A stretch of 64,000 nt of DNA from Sphingomonas sp. ID1715 (GCF_013044515.1 NZ_JABEPR010000001.1:186001-250000), one strand, 5' to 3'; positions 16,340 through 26,258 are shown, counted from the first letter of the stretch. Numbers and translations: made by a program. Notes: generated by a model not told the origin, from the letters alone.

Positions 16340-16440
16340 ACCAGACCCGCTTGGGCTCAGCCTGTCGAGGCCCCCCCTTTCTTGATGCGGGAGCAGAAGG
16401 AGGGAGGCCTTCGGCAAGCTCAGGCAAGTCGGGGTTTAAG
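16340..16440. repeat. Short dispersed GTCGA/CAAGCTCAGG-type repeat remnants
   Basis: The 172-bp gap before the DAHP synthase contains 'GGGCTCAGCCTGTCGAGGC' near 16353 and 'CCTTCGGCAAGCTCAGGCA' near 16407, which are partial inverted copies of each other. Elements of this type are, from memory, common between genes in sphingomonads. A second, better pair lies at 20084-20162. I see no promoter I can defend in this gap. Confidence 0.45.
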
Positions 16441-16499
16441 GCGGCATGCGATCCATTTGGTTGCAATCCCGAGCTGCGGCGCGCAATTGGCGCCGCGTT

Positions 16500-17873
16500 A
16501 TGGCGCAGAAATGGACTCCCGACAGCTGGCGCCGCCACGAGGCCCGCCAGCTCCCGACCTATCCCGATCCCGCTGCACTGGACGCGGCAGAGGCGGAGCT
16601 GCGCAACTTTCCCCCGCTCGTCTTTGCCGGCGAAGCGCGCGACCTGAAGGCGGATCTGGCCGAAGTCGCCACGGGCAAGGCTTTCCTGCTCCAAGGCGGC
16701 GACTGCGCCGAGAGCTTTGCCGAGTTCCACCCGAACAACATCCGCGACACCTTCCGCGTGATCCTGCAGATGGCGGTCGTGCTGACCTTCGCGTCGAAGC
16801 TGCCGGTGGTGAAGGTCGGCCGCATGGCGGGTCAGTTCGCCAAGCCCCGCTCGAGTGACCTGGAAGAGCAGGACGGCGTCGCCCTGCCCTCCTACCGCGG
16901 CGACAATGTCAACGACATCGCCTTCACACCGGAAGGCCGCGCGCCCGATCCGCGGCGAATGATCAAGGCGTACAGCCAGTCCGCCGCCACCCAGAACCTG
17001 CTCCGCGCCTTCGCGCAGGGTGGCTATGCAAATCTCCACCAGGTCCATCGCTGGACGCATGATTTCATGGGCCGCAGCCCGTGGACCAAGAAATATACCG
17101 ATCTTGCCGACCGCATCGGCGAGGCGCTCGACTTCATGGCGGCGTGCGGCATCAACCCGGATACGGTGCCGCAGCTCAAGGGCACGACCTTCTACACCAG
17201 CCACGAGGCGCTGCTGCTCCCCTATGAGCAGGCGCTGACGCGGCAGGATAGCCTGACCGGCGACTGGTACGACACGTCGGCGCACATGCTGTGGATCGGC
17301 GACCGCACGCGTTTCGAGGGTTCGGCCCATGTCGAGTTCATGCGCGGCATCGGCAACCCGATCGGCCTCAAATGCGGGCCGAGCCTCGAGCCCGACACGC
17401 TGCTGCGCCTGCTCGACACGCTCAACCCCGCGCGCGAGCCGGGCCGGATGACGCTGATCACCCGCTATGGCTATGACAAGATCGAGGCCGGCTTGCCCAA
17501 GCTGGTTCGCGCTGTCCTCCGCGAAGGTCATCCGGTCGTGTGGAGCTGCGACCCGATGCACGGCAACGTCGTGAAGGCCGCGAACGGCTACAAGACCCGC
17601 CCCTTCGACCGGATACTGGGCGAAGTGCGCGGCTTCTTCGCGGTGCACCGGGCCGAGGGCAGCTTCGGCGGCGGCATCCACTGCGAGATGACCGGCCAGA
17701 ACGTGACGGAATGCACCGGCGGCGCCGTCGACGTGACCGAACAGAGCCTCGCCGACCGCTACCACACGCACTGCGACCCGCGCCTCAACGCGGCGCAGAG
17801 TCTGGAGCTGGCATTCCTGCTGGCCGAGATGCTGAACCAGGAGCTCGCCGAGCGGCGGAAGGCGGCGGCTTAG
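16500..17873 (+). CDS. 3-deoxy-7-phosphoheptulonate synthase, class II
   Basis: The enzyme condenses phosphoenolpyruvate with erythrose-4-phosphate as the first step of the shikimate pathway. The 457-aa product matches the plant-like class II family throughout: '[11 protein letters not shown]' near residue 67, '[13 protein letters not shown]' near 110, '[16 protein letters not shown]', 'WIGDRTR', '[11 protein letters not shown]', 'CDPMHGN' near 347 and '[18 protein letters not shown]' near 395. The start at 16500 gives the common N-terminus '[11 protein letters not shown]'; an in-frame ATG at 16446 would add 18 residues of repeat-like sequence. aroK and aroB lie 29 kb away in the same window, so the pathway is scattered. 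Confidence 0.95.
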   Translation: MAQKWTPDSWRRHEARQLPTYPDPAALDAAEAELRNFPPLVFAGEARDLKADLAEVATGKAFLLQGGDCAESFAEFHPNNIRDTFRVILQMAVVLTFASKLPVVKVGRMAGQFAKPRSSDLEEQDGVALPSYRGDNVNDIAFTPEGRAPDPRRMIKAYSQSAATQNLLRAFAQGGYANLHQVHRWTHDFMGRSPWTKKYTDLADRIGEALDFMAACGINPDTVPQLKGTTFYTSHEALLLPYEQALTRQDSLTGDWYDTSAHMLWIGDRTRFEGSAHVEFMRGIGNPIGLKCGPSLEPDTLLRLLDTLNPAREPGRMTLITRYGYDKIEAGLPKLVRAVLREGHPVVWSCDPMHGNVVKAANGYKTRPFDRILGEVRGFFAVHRAEGSFGGGIHCEMTGQNVTECTGGAVDVTEQSLADRYHTHCDPRLNAAQSLELAFLLAEMLNQELAERRKAAA

Positions 17874-17876
17874 CCT

Positions 17877-18905
17877 CTATGCCGCTTTCTGCAGGTGCCT
17901 CCGCCCCAGCAGTTCGGCGATCTGGACGGCGTTCAGGGCGGCGCCCTTTCTCAGGTTGTCGCTGACGCACCAGAAGGCGAGGCCGTTTTCGACGGTCGGG
18001 TCTTCGCGGACGCGGCTGACATAGGTGGCAAACTCGCCGACACATTCGATCGGAGTGACATAGCCACCATCCTCGCGCTTATCGACCAGCATGATGCCGG
18101 GCGCTTCGCGTAGCAGGCGCTGGGCGTCCTCGGCCGAGAGCTCATTTTCCATCTCGACATAGATGGCTTCAGAATGGCCGACGAACACGGGCACGCGGAC
18201 GCAGGTGGCGACGACCTTCACCTTGGGATCGAGGATCTTCTTGGTCTCGACCACCATCTTCCATTCTTCCTTGGTCGAGCCATCGTCCAGGAAGCTGTCG
18301 ATGTGGGGGATCACGTTGAAGGCGATCTGCTTGGTGAACTTCTTGGGCTCCGCCTGCTCGCCGACGAAGATGTTGCGGCTCTGTTCGAACAGCTCGTCCA
18401 TGCCGTTCTTGCCGGCGCCGGAGACCGACTGATAGGTCGCGACGACCACGCGCTTGATCTTCGCCGCGTCGTGCAGCGGCTTGAGGGCGACGACCATCTG
18501 CGCGGTCGAGCAATTCGGGTTCGCGATGATGTTCTTGCGAGTGTAGAGATTGATCGCGTCCGGGTTCACCTCGGGCACGATCAGCGGCACGTCCGGATCC
18601 ATCCGGTAGAGCGACGAGTTATCGATCACCGTGCAGCCGGCGGCCGCGAACTTGGGCGCGTAGATCTTCGTCGCTTCCGAGCCGATGGCGAACAGGGCAA
18701 TGTCCCAGCCCTTGGGATCGAAATGCTCGATATTCTGGACCTTGTAGCGGCGGCCGGTCTCGCCGAACTCGACCTCGTCGCCCTGGCTGCGCGACGAGGC
18801 AAGCACCGCCAGGTCGTCCAAGGGAAATTCCCGCTCGGCGAGGATGTTGAGCATCTCCCGCCCGACATTGCCGGTGCCGCCGGCGACCACCACCCGATAA
18901 CCCAT
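17877..18905 (-). CDS. asd: Aspartate-semialdehyde dehydrogenase
   Basis: The enzyme reduces aspartyl phosphate to aspartate semialdehyde with NADPH, feeding lysine, threonine, methionine and diaminopimelate synthesis. The 342-aa product begins with the Rossmann motif 'VVAGGTGNVGREML'. The catalytic cysteine lies in 'IIANPNCSTAQM' near residue 128, and 'YQSVSGAGKNGMDEL' and 'RVPVFVGHSEA' are family motifs. The ATG at 18905 is set by GGAGG 6 nt upstream. Its promoter region also holds two sigma-54 enhancer-like palindromes, but these point, by spacing, to the divergent gene at 19057. Confidence 0.95.
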   Translation of the reverse strand: MGYRVVVAGGTGNVGREMLNILAEREFPLDDLAVLASSRSQGDEVEFGETGRRYKVQNIEHFDPKGWDIALFAIGSEATKIYAPKFAAAGCTVIDNSSLYRMDPDVPLIVPEVNPDAINLYTRKNIIANPNCSTAQMVVALKPLHDAAKIKRVVVATYQSVSGAGKNGMDELFEQSRNIFVGEQAEPKKFTKQIAFNVIPHIDSFLDDGSTKEEWKMVVETKKILDPKVKVVATCVRVPVFVGHSEAIYVEMENELSAEDAQRLLREAPGIMLVDKREDGGYVTPIECVGEFATYVSRVREDPTVENGLAFWCVSDNLRKGAALNAVQIAELLGRRHLQKAA

Positions 18906-18920
18906 TCCGTCCTCCAAATA

Positions 18921-18958
18921 CGTCCGATTGCGGACACTAGATCGTTCGCGAGCGGACA
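18921..18958 (+). promoter_or_regulatory. Paired enhancer-like palindromes (TGTyCG-N4-CGrACA family) upstream of 19057 gene
   Basis: Two imperfect palindromes are present: CGTCCG-ATTG-CGGACA at 18921-18936 and CGTTCG-CGAG-CGGACA at 18943-18958. Their centres are 22 bp apart. They match the palindromes at 39318-39354, and they lie about 108 and 87 bp upstream of the start predicted from the sigma-54 promoter at 19011. They are therefore probable binding sites of an NtrC-type activator. Confidence 0.65.
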
Positions 18959-19010
18959 CTTCGATGACGTTTGTAGTCGAAAAGCCGCGGAAATCCTTGG
19001 GCGATCGCTT

Positions 19011-19026
19011 TGGCCCGTCTCTTGCG
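19011..19026 (+). promoter_or_regulatory. Sigma-54 (-24/-12) promoter
   Basis: The sequence TGGCCCGTCTCTTGCG matches the RpoN consensus TGGCACG-N4-TTGCW at all positions except one A-to-C change and the last base. The invariant GG and GC are 10 bp apart. The predicted start is near 19037, giving a 20-nt leader that contains GGGAGG before the ATG at 19057. Confidence 0.72.
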
Positions 19027-19056
19027 AGGAAGCGAGATAGATATTCGGGAGGTATT

Positions 19057-20013
19057 ATGAAAGTCGCCTTTGCGCTGCCGCTGCTGATGATGCTCAATCC
19101 TGCCGCCGACGCACCGCCGGTTGCCGCGACCGCTCAGGCGGCCGCTGCGGATAATCTTTCGGTCGAGGCGCCCTGGACGGCGAAGCTCAGCAAGTCGGAC
19201 GCGGGCAAGCTGCAGATCAGCGTGATGGAGCGGCGCGGATCGATGCTCGGCGTCGGCGTGGCGCTGGCGGAGCTGGAGGGGCTGACCGCCGCCGATCTCG
19301 CCAGCAACCGGTCGGTCACCTTCGTGCTGCGGCGCGAGGCGGGCACCGTCACCTTCAGCGGCCGCTTCAAGGATGGGCTGGGCGAAGGCACGCTGCGCTA
19401 TACCGGCAACCCGGACTATTGGGCGAAGATCGCGGGAATGGGCCTGCGCTGGGACGAGGGCGAACGGCGCGCGCAGCTGCTCGCGCTGCCGCTGCTGGAT
19501 GTACGCACCGACTATATCGCCGCGCTGCGGCGGGAAGGCGCGATGGGGACTTTGGGCGACTATGTGGGCATGAAGGCGGTGGGCGTGGCGCCGGAGATGG
19601 TGCGCGAAGTAAAGCCGCTGATCGCCGGCGAACTGCAGCCGCACGACCTGATGTCGTTCGCGGCGCTGGGCGTGACGCCGGATTATGCGCGCGAGATGCG
19701 GGCGGCGTTCTCGAGCCTGCGCGGCAATGACCTGAGTTCGATGAAGGCGATGGGAGTGAGCGGCGCAGACATCGCGCGGATCAAGGCGCTGGGGCTGGAG
19801 GTCACGCCGCAGGGCGCTGCCGGCATGAAGGCGCTGGGGGTCACGCCCGCCTATGTCCAAGAAATGCGGGCGGCGGGCGCGCGCATCCGGACCGCCAACG
19901 ACGCGCAGAGCTTTCGTGCGCTCGGCATCACGCCGGCGGCGGTGCGGCGGGCGGTCGAGCGGGGTCGCGCCAATCCGAGCGCGTCCGACGTGATGGAAAT
20001 GAGCATGCGTTAA
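19057..20013 (+). CDS. Secreted protein with five GVTPxYxxEMRAAG-type repeats
   Basis: The 318-aa protein has a signal peptide (about residues 1-20) and a beta-rich middle region (35-145). Residues 160-305 then hold about five repeats of 26-29 residues with the core '[MF]xALGVTPxYxxEMRAAG'; the copies at about 201-216 and 258-274 are the clearest. From memory, similar repeats occur in the sensor parts of some BlaR1/M56-type membrane peptidases, but no peptidase domain is present here. No function can be assigned. The start is fixed by GGGAGG. The gene has its own predicted sigma-54 promoter and a pair of enhancer palindromes matching those of the export operon at 39 kb, so it is probably co-regulated with that system. 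Confidence 0.8.
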   Translation: MKVAFALPLLMMLNPAADAPPVAATAQAAAADNLSVEAPWTAKLSKSDAGKLQISVMERRGSMLGVGVALAELEGLTAADLASNRSVTFVLRREAGTVTFSGRFKDGLGEGTLRYTGNPDYWAKIAGMGLRWDEGERRAQLLALPLLDVRTDYIAALRREGAMGTLGDYVGMKAVGVAPEMVREVKPLIAGELQPHDLMSFAALGVTPDYAREMRAAFSSLRGNDLSSMKAMGVSGADIARIKALGLEVTPQGAAGMKALGVTPAYVQEMRAAGARIRTANDAQSFRALGITPAAVRRAVERGRANPSASDVMEMSMR

Positions 20014-20035
20014 CCCTCCTCCACCTGGAGGGTTG

Positions 20036-20074
20036 GGGGCGGCTCTGTAGGGGAGAGCCGCCCCTCCTTTTCTT
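20036..20074 (+). terminator. Rho-independent terminator after the repeat-protein gene
   Basis: An 11-bp perfect stem (GGGGCGGCTCT at 20036-20046 with AGAGCCGCCCC at 20054-20064) encloses a 7-nt loop. It is followed by a T-rich run containing TTTTCTT. It lies 23 bp after the stop codon. Confidence 0.8.
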
Positions 20075-20083
20075 ATGCGATCC

Positions 20084-20162
20084 CGCTCGTCCCGAGCGAA
20101 GTCGAGGGGCGCCTGTACCGCGCCCTTCGACTATACGCTGGGCGCTCCGCTTAGGACGAGCG
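20084..20162. repeat. Dispersed inverted repeat, CGCTCGTCC...GGACGAGCG
   Basis: The left arm begins CGCTCGTCCCGAGCG and continues to GTCGAGGGGCGC. The right arm is the reverse complement with a few differences (GCGCCCTTCGAC to GGACGAGCG), separated by about 7 bp. This is the complete form of the short palindromic elements scattered between sphingomonad genes. It lies between two gene ends pointing at each other and codes for nothing. Confidence 0.6.
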
Positions 20163-20173
20163 ATGTGGGCAGA

Positions 20174-21973
20174 TCAAACCGGGAGCGCGTCGAAGGCGAC
20201 GGTGAGGCGGGGCTGGTCGCTTTCGAACGGCAGGGTGCCGTGCCACATATAGGAGGGGAAGATGACCAGCCGGCCGACCTTAGGCAACTCGACGCGGCGG
20301 GGCGGCAGGTCGAGGCCGAGCGTGGCGTCGGGGATGCCGAAAGCAAGTGCGCCCGCCTCCCCCTGCCCCACTTCCGCCGGCAGGCTGACATAGAGGGCGG
20401 AACTCATCCAGCCGGTCTGGTGGATATGGCTGATGTGGAAGCCCTCGCTGCGCAGGCGGACGGACCATGAGGCTGGGAAGCTGATCGCGCTCGCCTTGCG
20501 CGAGAGGAACGGATGGGTCGGATCGTCGGGCAGCTGGCGGAGGCGGTTCTGCACGCCGGTCCGTACCTGGGCGACGAGGCGCTGGATCAGCGGGTCCTTG
20601 CGGTCGAACAGGTTGCCGCGGGTCTGGGTGCCGCCGCGCAGCGACTGCTCCGCGGGATGCTCGCGCATCGTGTGCAGCTCGGTCAGGCCCGCGGCGAGTT
20701 CGGGGAAGAAGCCTTCCGCTGCGTCGAGGTCGACGGGCATGACCAGCCGCTCATAATCGGCGAGCCAATGCTCGCGCGGATCGTCGAGCAGGCGCCAGAT
20801 GACGGTGAGCAGAGCCCAGGGCGCCTGGTCGAGCGCGTCGATCTTCGTGGCCTTGAGCGCGTGCGCCTCGGCCGGCTTCGGCTCGCCGGCGGCGACCAGA
20901 CAATGCGCCAGATGCTGGTGAGCTACCGCGAGTTCGGGCGAGCGGGCAACCACGTCGCGCAGAATGTCGATCGCCTGGGCATGCTTGCCGAGCCGGGAGA
21001 GGGCGGCGGCACGGGCGATGCGGATCTCCGGATGCGGCCCGACGGCGCGCGCGGCCTGCATGGCCCATTCGCCGAGCTGTTGAAAATCGCGCAGGTCGAA
21101 GGCTGTGCGGAGAGCCGAGCTCCAGAGAGCGGCGGAGTCCGGCCGCACGCCCAGCGCCCAGCGATAGGCCTGGAGCGCCTCGTCCCCCCGCCCCAGCTGC
21201 GGCAGCAGTTTTGCGAGGGTCTCGTGCGCGTCGGCATGTTCGGGCGCATGCTGGATGATGTCGCGATAGGCCTTCACCGCCTGGTCGCTGCGATCGAGCT
21301 GGGCAAGAAGATGGGCGTGGAGCGTGGCCGTTTCGACCGGAACGGACGGGAGCGCGACCGCCGCGCTCGTCTCCGCCAGCGCCTTCTCGGGCTCGTCCTG
21401 CTGGCGGAGCAAGACGGCCAAGTTGTGACGGCTGCGTACGTCCTCGGGGTCGATCTCGATCGCACGACGGTATAGTTGCTCGGCGACATCGACCATGCCC
21501 CGTTTGGCTTCGAGATGGGCGAGCGCCGCCCAGCCGCGGGCGACCTTCGGCAGCCTGCGGATAAACGTCTCGAGTGCCTCTTCGCCGACATCGAACCGAC
21601 CGGCATTGGCGGCGACGATGCCGAGATTGATCAGGAAGTCGCTGTTGTCGGGCGCGATCTCCACGGCACGTCGCAGCGCCGAGACCGCCGCCTCCCCCTC
21701 CCCCAGATCATCGAGCAGGCTGCCATAGGCATCGAGCAAGGCGCCCGACGCGGGGGCAAGGGCGATTCCTTGCTCGAAAGCTTCCCGCGCCTCTGGCAGC
21801 TTGCCGAAGCGGTGCAGGATCGCTCCCCGCGCCAGGAGGCCGTTGGGATGCGCCTGCGTGCCCGGGGGAAGCGCCTCATAGGCGTCCAGCGCGCCCATCA
21901 GGTCGCCGGCGCGCAGGCGGATCTGAACGTTCTTGAGAGCCTTGAGCTCGGAAGCAGCAATGGGTCGAACCAT
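20174..21973 (-). CDS. TPR-repeat protein with C-terminal putative 2OG-Fe(II) oxygenase domain
   Basis: The 599-aa product has no signal peptide. Residues 1-400 are tandem tetratricopeptide repeats (for example 'NSDFLINLGIVAANAGRF', 'VRSRHNLAVLLRQQDEP'). The last 200 residues match the pattern I associate with the 'putative 2OG-Fe(II) oxygenase' family: 'HISHIHQTGWMSSALYVSLP', then 'GRLVIFPSYMWHGTLPF' and 'RLTVAFDALP'. The first histidine group, the later histidine and the final arginine fit the iron and 2-oxoglutarate ligands. Such fusions are thought to hydroxylate proteins or peptides, with the TPR part choosing the substrate; that is inference. The gene stands alone, 42 bp downstream of an aldo/keto reductase on the same strand. 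Confidence 0.78.
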   Translation of the reverse strand: MVRPIAASELKALKNVQIRLRAGDLMGALDAYEALPPGTQAHPNGLLARGAILHRFGKLPEAREAFEQGIALAPASGALLDAYGSLLDDLGEGEAAVSALRRAVEIAPDNSDFLINLGIVAANAGRFDVGEEALETFIRRLPKVARGWAALAHLEAKRGMVDVAEQLYRRAIEIDPEDVRSRHNLAVLLRQQDEPEKALAETSAAVALPSVPVETATLHAHLLAQLDRSDQAVKAYRDIIQHAPEHADAHETLAKLLPQLGRGDEALQAYRWALGVRPDSAALWSSALRTAFDLRDFQQLGEWAMQAARAVGPHPEIRIARAAALSRLGKHAQAIDILRDVVARSPELAVAHQHLAHCLVAAGEPKPAEAHALKATKIDALDQAPWALLTVIWRLLDDPREHWLADYERLVMPVDLDAAEGFFPELAAGLTELHTMREHPAEQSLRGGTQTRGNLFDRKDPLIQRLVAQVRTGVQNRLRQLPDDPTHPFLSRKASAISFPASWSVRLRSEGFHISHIHQTGWMSSALYVSLPAEVGQGEAGALAFGIPDATLGLDLPPRRVELPKVGRLVIFPSYMWHGTLPFESDQPRLTVAFDALPV

Positions 21974-22015
21974 GGCGGCTCTGTGCGCGGCAAGCGACGC
22001 GCTGGCAAGCCGCCC

Positions 22016-22966
22016 TCAGCCCTGCGGCAGCGCCTCCGCCAGGATCCGCTCGGCCTCGGCAAATAGGGCCGGATCGACCTGGGCGCCCGAGGCTGCGGCA
22101 TTCTCCTCGACCTGCGCCGGCCGGCTGGCGCCGACGATCGCGGAGGCGACGTTCGGTTCCTTGAGCACCCAGGCGAGTGCGAACTGACCGAGGCTCAGCC
22201 CTGCCTCCGCCGCGAGCGGCTTCAGCCGCTGCACGGCTTCCAGCACCGGGCGTTGCATCAGACGGTCGATGAAGACGCTCATCTCGCTTGACGTGGCGCG
22301 CGTTCCGGCTGGCGGCGGGGCGTCCGGCAGATACTTGCCCGTCAGCACGCCCTGCGCGAGCGGCGACCAGACGATCTGCGAAATGCCATTGTCGCGGGAA
22401 AGCGGGATGATCTCCTCTTCCGGCCGGCGCCAGAGCAGCGAATATTGCGGCTGGCTCGACACGAACTTCTCCGCGCCGGGGACGGCGAGCGACTCCCGCA
22501 CCCGCTCCGCGGGCCATTCGGAAAAGCCGAGATAGCGCACCTTTCCTGCCTTCACAGCGTGGGTCAGCGCCATCATCGTCTCTTCGATCGGCGTGCCGGG
22601 GTCGTGACGGTGACACTGGTACAGGTCGATCACATCGACCCGCAGCCGCTTGAGCGAAGCGTCGAGCTGCTTTTCCACCTGCGCGCGGGAAAGGCCCCGA
22701 TCGGTTTCGGTCATCGGAAAGAACAGCTTGGTGGCGATCAGATATCTGTCACGCGGGATGCCGCTCAGCACCGCCCCGAGAAAACTTTCGGCGGCGCCGC
22801 GACCATAGATATTGGCAGTGTCGATCAGGTTGATGCCGAGATCGAGCGCGCGGTGCACGCAGGCGGCGGCATTCTCGGCATCCACCCCGACGCCGTAGGT
22901 CAGCCAGGAGCCGAGCGAGATTTCCGAAACATGCAGGTCGCTCGAGCCGAGCTGTCGATAACGCAT
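22016..22966 (-). CDS. Aldo/keto reductase
   Basis: This is a 316-aa NADPH-dependent (beta/alpha)8-barrel reductase. The catalytic tetrad is visible: aspartate in 'LIDTANIYG' near residue 50, the tyrosine in the same motif, lysine in 'IATKLFF' near 80, and histidine in 'LYQCHRHDPG' near 121. The C-terminal cofactor loop 'AIVGASRPAQVEEN' is also typical. It resembles the subgroup related to voltage-gated potassium-channel beta subunits and L-glyceraldehyde reductases. The ATG at 22966 has GGAGG 9 nt upstream; a TTG just before it is less likely. The physiological substrate is unknown. Confidence 0.88.
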   Translation of the reverse strand: MRYRQLGSSDLHVSEISLGSWLTYGVGVDAENAAACVHRALDLGINLIDTANIYGRGAAESFLGAVLSGIPRDRYLIATKLFFPMTETDRGLSRAQVEKQLDASLKRLRVDVIDLYQCHRHDPGTPIEETMMALTHAVKAGKVRYLGFSEWPAERVRESLAVPGAEKFVSSQPQYSLLWRRPEEEIIPLSRDNGISQIVWSPLAQGVLTGKYLPDAPPPAGTRATSSEMSVFIDRLMQRPVLEAVQRLKPLAAEAGLSLGQFALAWVLKEPNVASAIVGASRPAQVEENAAASGAQVDPALFAEAERILAEALPQG

Positions 22967-23033
22967 CAAGGTGATCCTCCCGCCAGCCGAACGACTGATG
23001 CTGCAGGTCGATCCTTGGAAACAAGCCTGACGA

Positions 23034-23714
23034 TCAGGATTGCCGTTGTGCGTCCGTGCCGTCGGGGGCGCGTTCGAACTGGACCAGCCCCTTCACCCAG
23101 GCGTCACCCGCGGCGTCCGCGTGGATCAGCGCCGCCTGGCCGGTCGCGAGCCAATAGGGGAAAGGAACGCTGGTTGGTGCTGCTGCCAGGCAGCGCGATA
23201 CGAATTCGTCCGCTTGACGCTGAACATCGGGATCGCTGCTGAAGGTGGCGTTGTCCGATAGCACCTCAATGACTTCATAGTGCAGGCCCTTCGGCAGCGG
23301 CTCGCTGCGCGACCAAACCAAGGGCGGCATCAGTTGCAGCGGGAACGGCGACCCCCAGGGCAGGAAATAGGGGCCCAAGTCGATGATCCGATTTGCCGTC
23401 GCCACCCACAGATGCGGAAAGCGCTCCGGCCCTGACTCGAAGCCCTGCAGCGCGTAGCGATCGCCATGGCGCGATACCACGAGAGAGGTGAAGCGACCGC
23501 CTACCGCGTGGCTGCCGACACCGTCGCGGGCCAGCAGTGCGCGGATGGCATAGGCGGAAAAGGCGCAACGGCGGAAAAAGTCGCGCGGAAAGGTCTCGAG
23601 CAGGCATGTGAGGACAACGCCGAGCAGCTGTCCGATCCGCTCGGCCTCAATATTCTCGTGCAGCGCGCCCGCGTCTGCATCGCGCAGGACGGGCGCCCTC
23701 CCCATCACATCCAT
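23034..23714 (-). CDS. Unknown protein with a Cys...His...Asp pattern (papain/transglutaminase-like candidate)
   Basis: This 226-aa protein has no signal peptide or membrane segment. One cysteine lies at the start of a helix ('FRRCAFSAYAIRALLARDG'), a histidine at the start of a strand ('RFPHLWVATAN') and an aspartate just after ('RIIDLGPYF'). That order and spacing are those of transglutaminase-like and arylamine-N-acetyltransferase-like catalytic triads, so I suspect a papain-like fold; no family is recognised. The ATG at 23714 is chosen because it is the first ATG and directly follows a hairpin. An ATG at 23705 is also possible. It lies 48 bp downstream of another unknown gene on the same strand. 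Confidence 0.55.
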   Translation of the reverse strand: MDVMGRAPVLRDADAGALHENIEAERIGQLLGVVLTCLLETFPRDFFRRCAFSAYAIRALLARDGVGSHAVGGRFTSLVVSRHGDRYALQGFESGPERFPHLWVATANRIIDLGPYFLPWGSPFPLQLMPPLVWSRSEPLPKGLHYEVIEVLSDNATFSSDPDVQRQADEFVSRCLAAAPTSVPFPYWLATGQAALIHADAAGDAWVKGLVQFERAPDGTDAQRQS

Positions 23715-23738
23715 CGGCGGAGCCCCCCAGCTCCGCCG
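23715..23738 (-). promoter_or_regulatory. Hairpin abutting the start codon
   Basis: A perfect 8-bp inverted repeat (CGGCGGAG and CTCCGCCG) with an 8-nt loop containing six consecutive Gs ends exactly at the base before the ATG at 23714. In the transcript it would sequester the G-rich ribosome site in the loop region. A regulatory role is an inference; it could also be a repeat remnant. Confidence 0.4.
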
Positions 23739-23762
23739 GGGAGGGTAGAACAAGGGCTGGCG

Positions 23763-24221
23763 TTACGTCTTGGATGGAATCGACATCGCGTCCGCCTCCG
23801 GCGGCACGTACGTCAGGCGCGCCTCGGGCGAAAAAAGCCGCTCGGCGGTATAGAAGCGGAGCGGCCAATCGCGCCGCCCGCGTTCGCTCAACAGCAGGGC
23901 GTTCGTGCGCGCGCGCAGCTCCTGCACCTCAGTTTCACGCGCATGGTCGCGAATGGCTGAAAGATAGGTCAGCGTGATCGTGTGGTGATAGCCTTCGGTG
24001 GCCGTGTTCTTGCCGCCGACACTCTCGTTGAAACGGCGGATGAAGCCGGGCAGTTCGGCGTCGAGGTCGAGATCGGGGCGCTCGACGACGAGGTAAAGCG
24101 TGGCGCCGAGATGCGCTTCGTGCGTCCAGCGGGCGCGTTCAAGCGTGCAGGCGATCAGGCCTTCGCCAAGGCGCCGGATCTCGGCGGCCGTGGCGAACAG
24201 GCGGGGCGAATGGTCCGTCAT
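23763..24221 (-). CDS. Conserved-looking hypothetical protein (152 aa)
   Basis: The protein is soluble and mostly helical. Notable clusters are 'RWTHEAHLGATLYLV' near residue 32, 'RFNESVGGKNTATEGYHHTITLTYL' (quoted in part: GKNTATEGYHHTIT) near 65-90, and 'WPLRFYTAERLFSPEARLTYV' near the end. The conserved-looking histidines and tyrosines suggest an enzyme or binding protein, and I recall similar short proteins in many proteobacteria without a known function. It starts 50 bp downstream of pckA on the same strand and precedes the Cys-His-Asp protein, so the three may be cotranscribed. Confidence 0.65.
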   Translation of the reverse strand: MTDHSPRLFATAAEIRRLGEGLIACTLERARWTHEAHLGATLYLVVERPDLDLDAELPGFIRRFNESVGGKNTATEGYHHTITLTYLSAIRDHARETEVQELRARTNALLLSERGRRDWPLRFYTAERLFSPEARLTYVPPEADAMSIPSKT

Positions 24222-24271
24222 CGGGATCGGGCTCCTGGTCGTGGCGCCCGATCCGTCAGTGACCGGGCTGA

Positions 24272-25870
<1,599 letters not shown>

Positions 25871-26258
25871 GAGGACCCTCCCCATACAAAGACAAAGGGC
25901 GCGCCTCCGAGGACCGGGGCACGCTCCGTTAAGCCGCCGAACTACTCCGGCGGTTCCTTGCCGTCAAATGAACGAGATGGTGAACGGGTTCCCGCGCCGG
26001 TTTCGCTTGCCTCTGCAAGGGCTTTCCACTAAGGCGCGCGCGTCCGGCGAGCCCAAGGTCTCGCGGAGGGAGGCGCAACGGGATTCCGGTGCGCCCTTTT
26101 GGCATTCTTGTCGATCACCTCTGCGCAACTCGGGTCCGCCTGATGCCTTGCCGGCATGGGGCCGGCGAGGCGGATTGGCCTTGTCCCGACCCAGGTCGGG
26201 ATAGACCGCCGGAACCAACCGGCTGGCCAGCAACTGTGATTAGGAAGACCAACTCCTT
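25871..26258. other. 388-bp intergenic region between pckA and rpsA: promoters and rpsA leader
   Basis: No convincing gene is present; an 89-codon frame on the minus strand has poor protein character. A possible rpsA promoter is TTGCCT at 26007-26012 with TAAGGC at 26030-26035 and a 17-bp spacer. The predicted leader of about 215 nt contains two short hairpins near the gene: CCCGAC/GTCGGG with a 4-nt loop (26185-26200) and GCCGG/CCGGC with a 6-nt loop (26208-26223). There is no standard ribosome site within 12 nt of the rpsA start. Confidence 0.45.

Noticed and set aside
16338-17771. A 477-codon open frame on the minus strand
   Set aside because: It is the antisense shadow of the class II DAHP synthase, whose motifs are unmistakable. 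The minus frame has no domain and a composition typical of GC-rich antisense.
18960-19010. Treating the 18.9-kb palindromes as the asd operator
   Set aside because: Their spacing to a sigma-54 promoter of the divergent gene matches the export operon precisely, whereas asd has no such promoter. An effect on asd is not excluded.
25964-26233. An 89-codon minus-strand frame in the pckA-rpsA gap
   Set aside because: Its composition resembles noncoding GC-rich DNA, it lacks a ribosome site, and the region is better explained as promoter and leader.
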